Assembly: GCF_000421605.1 (NCBI RefSeq)
Contig: NZ_ATXI01000005.1
Span: forward strand, 1 to 64,000
Direction of reading: 5' to 3'
DNA length: 64,000 bases
Origin: Thermodesulfobacterium thermophilum DSM 1276
GTDB lineage: Bacteria > Desulfobacterota > Thermodesulfobacteria > Thermodesulfobacteriales > Thermodesulfobacteriaceae
The first letter of the stretch is position 1; every line of letters begins with the position of its first letter. Made by a program: the position numbers and the translations under genes. The notes below the pieces were generated by a model. It was not told the origin of the DNA. It searched no databases and was given only the letters and a program-made list of their open reading frames with translations. Positions 9,827 through 16,887 of the stretch are shown piece by piece.

Positions 9827-10513
9827 TTAAAAATGCAACTCTATTTTCTGATATTCTTGATTAAGTAAATCTATGTATAAAAGTTTCTTGGAAAGAGGCT
9901 CTCCTTTGTTTAAGATTACCTTTAATACCTCACACACCTGAATACCAGCTACCACAGCAGGAGAAAAAGAAGGAGTCCCTAATTCTTTTTCTATCCCTTC
10001 TTTATGATTTTTGTAGACCATAGATAAAGTCCTATCTCCTGGCAAAACGGTTGTAACCTGACCATACCATCCTGCTACCGCACCATGGATCAGAGGTATT
10101 TTTAGTTCTTCACACACTTTTTCAAGAAGAATTCTATGGGGGATGCTATCAAGGGCATCTACCACCACCTCATGACCAGCAACAACCTCTTTTGCGTTTT
10201 TTTCCTCTATTCTGGTTAAAATAGGGTTTACTACTACATCAGGATTAACCTCTAAAATTCGTTCTTTAGCTACCAAAGCCTTTTTTTTCCCAAGAGTATT
10301 AACTGTACTAAAAAGCTGTCTATTTAGGTTGGTTTCTTCAAAGACCTCATCATCAACCACAGTTATCCATCCTATACCAAGTCTTGCAAGCATTTCAACC
10401 ACATATCCACCAAGGCCTCCACATCCAGCAACCAACACCTTAGTTTTTTTTAATCTTTCTTGATCCTCTAAAGAAAGCATCTTAAAGTTTCTTAAATATC
10501 TTTTTGCTATCAA
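9827..10513 (-). CDS. MoeB/ThiF/HesA family ubiquitin-like protein activating enzyme
   Basis: The 228-residue protein has the ATP-binding GCGGLGGYVVEMLARLGIG motif and the adenylation region DDEVFEETNLNRQLF, with the conserved Asp and Arg residues. Such enzymes adenylate the C-terminal Gly-Gly of a MoaD- or ThiS-type sulfur carrier. The zinc CxxC pairs of MoeB/ThiF are missing, as in shorter HesA-like members. The MoaD-like gene ends 3 bp upstream, which makes it the likely partner. Given the aldehyde:ferredoxin oxidoreductase beyond it, I infer a role in tungsto- or molybdopterin synthesis. Confidence 0.88.
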   Translation of the reverse strand: MIAKRYLRNFKMLSLEDQERLKKTKVLVAGCGGLGGYVVEMLARLGIGWITVVDDEVFEETNLNRQLFSTVNTLGKKKALVAKERILEVNPDVVVNPILTRIEEKNAKEVVAGHEVVVDALDSIPHRILLEKVCEELKIPLIHGAVAGWYGQVTTVLPGDRTLSMVYKNHKEGIEKELGTPSFSPAVVAGIQVCEVLKVILNKGEPLSKKLLYIDLLNQEYQKIELHF

Positions 10514-10516
10514 GGG

Positions 10517-10738
10517 CTAACCTCCTCCAACCGGTGGAAAAATGGCAATAACATCACCGTCTGAGAGAGGTTCGTCTAAGGAGTAATCTCTTCCGTTGAC
10601 CAAAAATATGGCTACCTGTTTCTCTGGTATGGCAAGCTTTTCAAGAATAAACCTTCCATTTATCCCTGGGAAAAACTCAAAATCAATTTCATTTTCTCTA
10701 CCTTCTCTTAAGGTGGCAAAAAGTTTGACCTTTATCAT
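10517..10738 (-). CDS. MoaD/ThiS family sulfur carrier protein
   Basis: This 73-residue beta-grasp protein starts MIKVKLFATLREGRE, typical of MoaD, and ends in ...PPVGGG. The terminal Gly-Gly is the site that is adenylated and thiocarboxylated. It would donate sulfur to the dithiolene of the pterin cofactor. It lies between the tungsten-type radical SAM gene and the ThiF-like activating enzyme. Confidence 0.9.
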   Translation of the reverse strand: MIKVKLFATLREGRENEIDFEFFPGINGRFILEKLAIPEKQVAIFLVNGRDYSLDEPLSDGDVIAIFPPVGGG

Positions 10739-10757
10739 GTCTTAACCTCCTGCAGTT

Positions 10758-11795
10758 TTAAGGACATAGAGCAAAACCTCTGCTCCACAAACAGTCTCCA
10801 CAGGAAGGCATTAAAGCATAACAGTCACACTCAGAAGTTTTTACCAGTTCACAGCCATCTACCAGGTCACAATCGATACAAGAAGGATATCTGTTTGCAT
10901 AGATCCGGTAGTAAAAATCTCTATATTGAGGACTTCCAAAAATTTCTGTTAAACTTTTTTCCCTTAAGTCTCCAAAGGGATGTTTGTATATACGTTTTTT
11001 TCTACCAAAAACATATTCTATCATATTATGAGAAAACCGGTAGCAAGGATAAACCTTGCCGTCTGACCCTACTACCAAAGCTTTTTCCTCGATAAAAGGA
11101 CAATATCTTTCAGTCTTAAGCTCAACCTTAGGTAAAACCAGTTTTAACCCACTTCTTAAAGCATAAAGCTTAACCTTTTCAAACAGATCCTTGAGTTCTT
11201 GGTTAAGGTACTTTTTATAGAGTATATTATCTTTATTGCTTTCTACCTGAGGCACAAGCTGAGAAATGATAAGTTGATAGGCTTTTATTTCATTGCAAAG
11301 GTCTATCATCTTAAGAAGTTCTTCTTGGTTTTCTTTGGATAGCACAAATTCTACCAATAAAAGAGGATGTTCAGACTTAAGTTTTTGTTTAATTTCACTC
11401 AAGGTTTTAAGATTTTCTATCAGATTGGTTAAGGGATATCCTCGTATCTTTTCGTAAACTTCAAAACTACCATCAATAGAGACCACCAATTTTTTTATTT
11501 TAGTAGCAACTATTTCTAACAGGTCATCTTTTAACAGACTTCCGTTGGTAGTTAGGGTAAGATTAAACTTAGAAAACAGTTTTATCGTTTCCTTTATGTA
11601 CGGATAAAAAAGAGGCTCTCCTATACCCCCTAAAACTATTTCTTTTAAATCTAAGTGTTTTATTTCCCGATAAATTTTTTCTAAAAGAGAAAACTCTATA
11701 TCTTGTAAGGTCTCTTCCCAGCCGTGACGATAACAGATTTTGCAGTTAAAGTTACATTTGTTGGTAAGTTCTAAGTATAATTTTTCAAAAATCAA
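10758..11795 (-). CDS. radical SAM/SPASM protein, probable tungsten oxidoreductase maturase
   Basis: The 345-residue protein starts with the radical SAM cluster motif CNFNCKICYRHGW near residues 14-26 and GGIGEPLFYP. The C-terminal region is a cysteine-rich SPASM-type segment (CPFIEEKALVVG, CIDCDLVDGC, CDCYALMPSCGDCLW), which should hold auxiliary Fe-S clusters. This layout and its position directly after aldehyde:ferredoxin oxidoreductase match the family named tungsten cofactor oxidoreductase radical SAM maturase. The exact reaction of that family is, to my knowledge, not established. The start is TTG, chosen because AGGAGG lies 8 bp upstream of it. Confidence 0.85.
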   Translation of the reverse strand: MIFEKLYLELTNKCNFNCKICYRHGWEETLQDIEFSLLEKIYREIKHLDLKEIVLGGIGEPLFYPYIKETIKLFSKFNLTLTTNGSLLKDDLLEIVATKIKKLVVSIDGSFEVYEKIRGYPLTNLIENLKTLSEIKQKLKSEHPLLLVEFVLSKENQEELLKMIDLCNEIKAYQLIISQLVPQVESNKDNILYKKYLNQELKDLFEKVKLYALRSGLKLVLPKVELKTERYCPFIEEKALVVGSDGKVYPCYRFSHNMIEYVFGRKKRIYKHPFGDLREKSLTEIFGSPQYRDFYYRIYANRYPSCIDCDLVDGCELVKTSECDCYALMPSCGDCLWSRGFALCP

Positions 11796-11844
11796 GAAAT
11801 ACCTCCTATATAAGAAATGTTGAAAAGGATCGATCGTTAAAAAA

Positions 11845-11878
11845 GGGCTTCGGTAAAATTTACCGAAGCCCTTTTTTT
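11845..11878 (-). terminator. bidirectional-looking intrinsic terminator after aldehyde:ferredoxin oxidoreductase
   Basis: Perfect 13-bp arms (11845-11857 and 11859-11871, GGGCTTCGGTAAA) form a hairpin whose effective loop is about 3-5 nt once the innermost pairs open. T runs flank it on both strands. It follows the stop codon of the minus-strand oxidoreductase by about 26 bp and separates it from the radical SAM gene. Partial read-through would couple the two. Confidence 0.9.
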
Positions 11879-11903
11879 ATTCTACAGCTAACTCTTTTAA
11901 TTC

Positions 11904-13703
11904 TTAGATTTCTAATCTTTTTAGGGTTTCTTCCTTAGGATAACCTTTTTCGTCCCAACCTCTTACCTCGTAGTATTTAGGCAAAAGGTCTGAAAGTTTA
12001 TGTACTACACCTTTGGAAGGGCCTTCAGGGATTGGTTCTTCAAGCAACCTCTTGGGAAGGGTATCTTGAGATGGGTCTATACCGGCTTTTAAGTTAAACA
12101 GTCTTTCTAAATTATAGATTCTTTCTCCTGCGGCAAGAAGGGTTTCTTCTGTGTAGTCGGTACCACAAACGGCATTCATCAGGTCTACATAGTCTTTAAG
12201 CCCTAAAGCAAAGGAGGTGAAAAGGCACATTCCAAGAGAATCTATAACCGCGGTTAGGTCTTGGAAAATTTTTGCCCATTCAGCCTTGCCTTCTGTAGAG
12301 AACCTGTCAAGCTTTTGAGGAATACCCGAGATTTCAGCAGAGATAAGATATCCTCTCACATGGCATCCACCCCTGTTGGCTGTGGCATAAACTAAACCAT
12401 GTCCTTGGACCCCTCTTGGGTCATAAGCAGGTAATTCTTGTTTTTTGACACTCATAGAAAGGTCGGGAGCACCGTAGGCCTCGCATAACCTGTAAGAACC
12501 TTCTGCCATCTTATCTCCTAAGCCTTCTCTTTTTCCTATTTTTATCGTCCAGCCTACTATTGCCTCAGGGTCTCCAAACTTAAGAGATAATCCATCTTTA
12601 GCTATCTCATCGTCTTTGATGTATCCTTTTTGATAAAGTTCCATAGCAGCTGCTATGGTAGCACCTGTAGAGATGGTGTCTAATCCATACTGATTACACC
12701 AGTAGTTAGCTTCAGAAATGGCATTTAAGTCATAAACCTCACAGTTGGCTCCATAAGACCATACAGTTTCATACTCAGGTCCACCAACCTCTTTTCCATC
12801 TTTTAACCTTACCACCCTTCCACAGGCTATAGGACATCTAAAGCAGGCATGTTTTTTGGTTAAAATAGTTTTAGCCATGGTTTCTCCACTTATCTTATCA
12901 GCCTCAGGGGTATAGGCTTTTTGAAAGTTAGCCACAGGGAAGATACCATGCTCGTTTATTATGTTTACCAAAATGGCTGTTCCGTATGCAGGAAGTCCTT
13001 CCCCAGTTACAGGGTTTTCACGAATGATTTTTATCTTGCTTGCTACTACATCTTTTACTTTTTGTTCGTCAGCCACAGAAACACCCTTACTACCTTTGGC
13101 TACTATAGCTTTTACGTTTTTAGACCCCATAACAGCACCCACTCCAGACCTTCCTGCTGCTCTATCATAATCGTTCATCACCGCAGCGATCCTTACTAAT
13201 TTTTCCCCTGCTGGTCCTATCGCAAGGACTTTGGCTTTATCTCCGTATTCTTGTTTTAAAAGGTCGGTGGTTTCATAAACTAACTTTCCCCAGAGATGGG
13301 TAGCATCCTTTATTTCAACCTTATCGTCTTCTATGGCGATATAGACTGGTTTGGGAGCTTTACCTTCAAGGATTATCATGTCATAACCAGCAGCTTTAAG
13401 TTCAGCACCAAAAAAACCTCCGGAGTTAGAACAAGCTATGGCCCCTGTCAGAGGAGATTTAGTAACTACCATATATCTTCCACCTGTAGGGACAGAGGTA
13501 CCGGTAAGAGGACCTGTGGTAATTATCAACTTATTTTCGGGGCTAAAGGGTTCTACTTTTGGGTTTATTTCCTCATATAAATACTTACTCGCAAGCCCTC
13601 TTCCTCCAATATACTTCTTAGCCCATTCAGCATTTAAATCTTCAACCTTAATGGTTTGATTGGTGAGGTTAATTCTTAAAATTTTTCCTGCATACCCGTA
13701 CAT
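11904..13703 (-). CDS. aor: aldehyde:ferredoxin oxidoreductase (tungsten/molybdenum bis-pterin enzyme)
   Basis: The 599-residue protein is full length for the AOR family. It oxidises aldehydes to carboxylic acids with ferredoxin as acceptor, or runs in reverse. The N-terminal domain has GKILRINLT, GGRGLASKYLYEE and TGPLTGT, typical pterin-binding parts. The [4Fe-4S] cluster ligands are in HACFRCPIACG (about residue 290) and the later SLGMCLF cysteine. It has a strong promoter of its own and a terminator, so it is likely a separate abundant transcript. Substrate and metal (W or Mo) cannot be read from sequence; the neighbouring maturase points to tungsten. Confidence 0.93.
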   Translation of the reverse strand: MYGYAGKILRINLTNQTIKVEDLNAEWAKKYIGGRGLASKYLYEEINPKVEPFSPENKLIITTGPLTGTSVPTGGRYMVVTKSPLTGAIACSNSGGFFGAELKAAGYDMIILEGKAPKPVYIAIEDDKVEIKDATHLWGKLVYETTDLLKQEYGDKAKVLAIGPAGEKLVRIAAVMNDYDRAAGRSGVGAVMGSKNVKAIVAKGSKGVSVADEQKVKDVVASKIKIIRENPVTGEGLPAYGTAILVNIINEHGIFPVANFQKAYTPEADKISGETMAKTILTKKHACFRCPIACGRVVRLKDGKEVGGPEYETVWSYGANCEVYDLNAISEANYWCNQYGLDTISTGATIAAAMELYQKGYIKDDEIAKDGLSLKFGDPEAIVGWTIKIGKREGLGDKMAEGSYRLCEAYGAPDLSMSVKKQELPAYDPRGVQGHGLVYATANRGGCHVRGYLISAEISGIPQKLDRFSTEGKAEWAKIFQDLTAVIDSLGMCLFTSFALGLKDYVDLMNAVCGTDYTEETLLAAGERIYNLERLFNLKAGIDPSQDTLPKRLLEEPIPEGPSKGVVHKLSDLLPKYYEVRGWDEKGYPKEETLKRLEI

Positions 13704-13751
13704 AGTACACCTCCTATTTTTGATATGTTTGTACTTACTTACTTCTTTTTC

Positions 13752-13779
13752 TTTATATAAAAATTTTTTAAAAAGTCAA
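13752..13779 (-). promoter_or_regulatory. promoter of aldehyde:ferredoxin oxidoreductase
   Basis: On the minus strand TTGACT (13779-13774) and TATAAA (13757-13752) are 16 bp apart. A TAGGAGGTG ribosome site follows shortly before the ATG at 13703. Confidence 0.7.
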
Positions 13780-13850
13780 GTTTAATCCTGGGTTGTATAT
13801 AAGATAGGACTTAACTCTTGGAATAACGGTAATACCTTATTAGGTTAGGA

Positions 13851-13881
13851 AGAGGGAGGCAATTTAAAACTGCCTCCCTCT
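13851..13881 (-). terminator. GC-rich hairpin after cydB
   Basis: Perfect 11-bp arms (13851-13861, AGAGGGAGGCA; 13871-13881) enclose a 9-nt loop. It starts 8 bp after the cydB stop codon on the minus strand. There is no T run on that side, so it may be a weak terminator or an mRNA 3'-end stabiliser rather than a classical intrinsic terminator. Confidence 0.6.
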
Positions 13882-13889
13882 CATGAAAA

Positions 13890-14909
13890 CTAATTTTCTT
13901 TAGAGGTAACTTTAAAACTAAAGGTTTTATAAGCCCAAAAAGTATAAGCCAGAACTATAGGGACAAAAATCAGGGCTACCGCTGTCATGATTTGAAGGGT
14001 GAGAAGGCTTGAAGAGCTGTTATAGATGGTTAGGTTCCAGGCAGGATTAAGAGAAGAGGGGAGCATGTTGGGGAAAAGGCCTACAAAACCCCAGGCAGAA
14101 AAACCTAATATTCCTACAGCTGAGGCTAAAAAAGCCCCTAAAAAGTTTTTCCTGATTAAAAAGGGAAATACCATCAAGAAACCTATTACCGAGATTAAAG
14201 GTATAATCAAAAGTAAAGGACACTTAAAATAGTTTTCCCAAAGATTGGTAGAAAGATAAGCACCAAAGAAGAAAAGCCCAGCTAACACAAGTGTGATGGC
14301 CGTAAATTTTTTAGAAAGAGTAGCTGCTCTTTCTGATAGCTCTCCGTTTGTTTTAAAAGCTATCCAATTACAACCATGAGCAGCAAAACAAAACACAAAA
14401 AGAATTCCTCCTAAAATTCCAAAAGGATTAAGTAAGGTAAAGAGAGAGCCGTGATATATACCCTTTTCATCTATAGGTATACCCTGAAAAATGTTGGCAA
14501 AGGCTACCCCAAGAAGAAAAGGTGGCAATATACTTCCCAAGAAAAACCCTAAATCCCATAAGGTTTTCCAGAGAGGTTTGTCGTATTTATTGCGGTATTC
14601 TATAGAAACACCTCTAAGGATAAGAGAAAATAGCAATAAAAGTAGGGCTGAATAAAGGGAGCTAAACATAACGGCATAGGTTTTAGGAAAGGCTGCAAAG
14701 GTAGCCCCTCCTGCGGTGATTAACCAGACTTCATTCCCGTCCCAAAAAGGACCAAGGGCCTGGTAAATAGCCTTTTTTTCTTCTTCTTTCTTACCGAGAA
14801 GATAGAAGGCTGAGCCTGCTCCAAGGTCAAATCCGTCTAAAACAAAATATCCTGTCCAAAGTACAGCCCAGAGAACAAACCATATTATTTGGTAAATGTT
14901 GCCTTCCAT
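13890..14909 (-). CDS. cydB: cytochrome bd oxidase subunit II
   Basis: The 339-residue membrane protein has multiple hydrophobic segments and the CydB N-terminal signature LWTGYFVLDGFDLGAG, followed by GPFWDGNEVWLITAGGATFAAFP. It partners CydA in the quinol-oxidising, oxygen-reducing bd complex of the inner membrane, which contributes to proton motive force and oxygen removal. It follows cydA by 30 bp with a GGGGTGAAA ribosome site. In an anaerobe the likely task is oxygen defence. Confidence 0.95.
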   Translation of the reverse strand: MEGNIYQIIWFVLWAVLWTGYFVLDGFDLGAGSAFYLLGKKEEEKKAIYQALGPFWDGNEVWLITAGGATFAAFPKTYAVMFSSLYSALLLLLFSLILRGVSIEYRNKYDKPLWKTLWDLGFFLGSILPPFLLGVAFANIFQGIPIDEKGIYHGSLFTLLNPFGILGGILFVFCFAAHGCNWIAFKTNGELSERAATLSKKFTAITLVLAGLFFFGAYLSTNLWENYFKCPLLLIIPLISVIGFLMVFPFLIRKNFLGAFLASAVGILGFSAWGFVGLFPNMLPSSLNPAWNLTIYNSSSSLLTLQIMTAVALIFVPIVLAYTFWAYKTFSFKVTSKEN

Positions 14910-14939
14910 TTTTTCACCCCCTTATTTTAAATTTTTATT

Positions 14940-16265
14940 TTAATATCCCAAGGTTTTTACCGCTTCTTTTTCAGGTCCTTTAATCGCAGTTTTAATGATT
15001 AACCAAAAACACACAAAGCCTAAAATTCCATACACTATGATAAAGGCCGGAAAAGAAATAGCTACCTGACTGACAGAAAGAGGGGATACTGCATCTTTAG
15101 TTTTCATAAGCCCATAAACTATCCAGGGTTGTCTTCCTACCTCAGCTACAATCCATCCAAGCTGACAAGCGATATAAGGTAAGGGTATGTTTACTATAAG
15201 TAGTCTTAAAAGGAGAGGGCAGTTTTCTGGACTGTTTCTTCTTATACAAGCCCATAGACCAAGAAAGAGAAAGAGAAAACCAAGGCCAACCATAAGCCTA
15301 AAACTCCAGAAGTTTAGGGCTACAGGAGGTCTTTCTTCTTTAGGCCATTCCTTAAGGCCTTTTACCTCTGCGTTAAAGTTGTGATAAGCAAGTAAACTTA
15401 CCATCCCTGGAATTTTAAAAGTTTCTACCACGTTTCGTTCATTTTTTTCATCAGGTATAAGTAAAAGCGCAAAATCAGCACCTTTTTTGGTTTCCCAAAG
15501 AGCTTCCATCGCCGCTAATTTGGTAGGCTGAGTTTTAGCTACTATAGCCCCATGATGATGCCCAAGCACCACCACTATAATAGCCCAAACTAAAGTCCAA
15601 ATAGCTGCTATTCTAAAAGATTTTTTAAAGAAGGTTACCTCTCTTTTCTTAAGAAGGTGATAACCACACACACCTAAAACAAAAAAGCCGCCAAGGGTAA
15701 AACTTGCTGGGACTACATGGAAAAACTGAGACCAGCCAAAGGGATTAGTTAAAAGGGCCCAAAAGTCAGTAAGTTCTGCCCTTCCATTTCTTATCTCAAA
15801 ACCTACAGGGTTTTGCATCCAGCCGTTGGCAAGTAAAATCCAAAGCGCGGAAATGGTTGAGGCGATAGCTGTTAACCAAATGGCAGTGGTGGTAACCTTA
15901 GGACTAAGCCTATCCCAGCCAAACCACCACACCGCGATAAAAGTAGACTCAAGGAAAAAAGCTAAGGTAGCCTCTATAGCCAAAAGAGGTCCAAAAACAT
16001 CCCCTACGTATTCAGAATAATAACGCCAGTTGGTTCCAAACTGAAACTCAAGGGTTATTCCTGTAACTACACCTAACCCAAAGTTGATTAGAAAGATTTT
16101 ACCCCAGAACCTGGCAGCCCGCTTAAAATCTTCATCTCCAGTCTTAAGCCATAGGGTTTGATAGATAGCAGTCAAAAAAGAAAGACCTAACGTAAGGGGT
16201 ACAAACAAAAAATGAAAAATGGCTGCTGCTGCAAACTGAAGCCTTGACAACCATAATACATCCAT
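14940..16265 (-). CDS. cydA: cytochrome bd oxidase subunit I
   Basis: The 441-residue protein is of the short CydA type without the long Q-loop insertion. Haem-ligand candidates are the His in AAIFHFLFVPLTLG (about 18) and in FFHVVPASFTLGGF (about 185). The quinol-site region AKTQPTKLAAMEALWE is conserved. It contains about nine membrane segments and oxidises quinol. It lies 25 bp after the Rrf2 regulator gene and shares its operon and operator. Confidence 0.96.
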   Translation of the reverse strand: MDVLWLSRLQFAAAAIFHFLFVPLTLGLSFLTAIYQTLWLKTGDEDFKRAARFWGKIFLINFGLGVVTGITLEFQFGTNWRYYSEYVGDVFGPLLAIEATLAFFLESTFIAVWWFGWDRLSPKVTTTAIWLTAIASTISALWILLANGWMQNPVGFEIRNGRAELTDFWALLTNPFGWSQFFHVVPASFTLGGFFVLGVCGYHLLKKREVTFFKKSFRIAAIWTLVWAIIVVVLGHHHGAIVAKTQPTKLAAMEALWETKKGADFALLLIPDEKNERNVVETFKIPGMVSLLAYHNFNAEVKGLKEWPKEERPPVALNFWSFRLMVGLGFLFLFLGLWACIRRNSPENCPLLLRLLIVNIPLPYIACQLGWIVAEVGRQPWIVYGLMKTKDAVSPLSVSQVAISFPAFIIVYGILGFVCFWLIIKTAIKGPEKEAVKTLGY

Positions 16266-16290
16266 AAAGCCCCCCCTTTAGTTTTTATGT

Positions 16291-16725
16291 TTACTCTTTT
16301 TTAAGGGCTAATATTTCTGCCTCTGCAAGTTTATCAAAGGTGTAAGAAGAAAGTTTTTCTCTAAAACACTCGTTTATATCATGCAGTACCTTGTTTACCG
16401 GACAAAATTCGATTCTTTTACACTGTTCCTTTTTGATAAAACATCGGGTAAAGGTAATAGGGCCTTCAAACGCTTCGACTACCTCTAACAAAGAAATCTG
16501 TGAAGGTTTTTTTAACAACTGATACCCACCGGTTTTACCTCTTTTTATGGTTAAAATTCCTGCCTTTTCTAAAAACTGAGCAATCTTAGCTAAAAAGGCT
16601 TTGGGTATGTCCATCGCTTGACAAATTTCTTCTCGAGAAGCGATTTTTTTCCCTTGATATAAATAGATACAGGACAGATAAAGAACCATCCTTATCGCAT
16701 AGTCCTGTGCGGCTGTAAACTCCAC
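16291..16725 (-). CDS. Rrf2 family transcriptional regulator of the cyd operon
   Basis: The 144-residue protein has the Rrf2 winged helix: EFTAAQDYAIRMVLYLS at the start and a recognition region IPKAFLAKIAQFLEKAG. Three cysteines (CFIKKEQCKRIEFC, about 94-107) match the Fe-S ligand positions of IscR/NsrR/RsrR relatives. This suggests it senses oxygen, nitric oxide or redox through an Fe-S cluster. It is the first gene of an operon with cydA and cydB, and a perfect palindrome covers its own start of transcription, so autoregulation and control of cytochrome bd are likely. Confidence 0.9.
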   Translation of the reverse strand: MEFTAAQDYAIRMVLYLSCIYLYQGKKIASREEICQAMDIPKAFLAKIAQFLEKAGILTIKRGKTGGYQLLKKPSQISLLEVVEAFEGPITFTRCFIKKEQCKRIEFCPVNKVLHDINECFREKLSSYTFDKLAEAEILALKKE

Positions 16726-16735
16726 AATTCCCCTC

Positions 16736-16762
16736 TTAAGTAGATGTTTTTGGTCTACTTAA
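16736..16762 (-). promoter_or_regulatory. palindromic operator, probable Rrf2 site
   Basis: Perfect 9-bp arms TTAAGTAGA (16736-16744) and TCTACTTAA (16754-16762) are separated by 9 bp. The site lies immediately downstream of the -10 box of the rrf2-cydAB promoter, over the expected start of transcription. Rrf2 proteins bind inverted repeats of about this size. It could also act as an mRNA hairpin. Confidence 0.65.
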
Positions 16763-16767
16763 ATTTT

Positions 16768-16795
16768 ATTTTAAAAAAAATTTTTTTGACGTCAA
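16768..16795 (-). promoter_or_regulatory. promoter of rrf2-cydA-cydB
   Basis: On the minus strand TTGACG (16795-16790) and TAAAAT (16773-16768) are 16 bp apart. Confidence 0.65.
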
Positions 16796-16832
16796 TACTA
16801 ATTTTAAAAATTTTATCAAAAACTTGGTTAGG

Positions 16833-16861
16833 TTGTTTACATGGGAAAATTATGTTAAAAT
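16833..16861 (+). promoter_or_regulatory. promoter of the c-di-GMP sensor gene
   Basis: TTGTTT (16833-16838) and TAAAAT (16856-16861) are separated by 17 bp, 27 bp before the ATG at 16888. No good ribosome site is visible (AGGTGTT only). Confidence 0.55.
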
Positions 16862-16887
16862 ACTTTTAAAAAATTTTTTTAGGTGTT

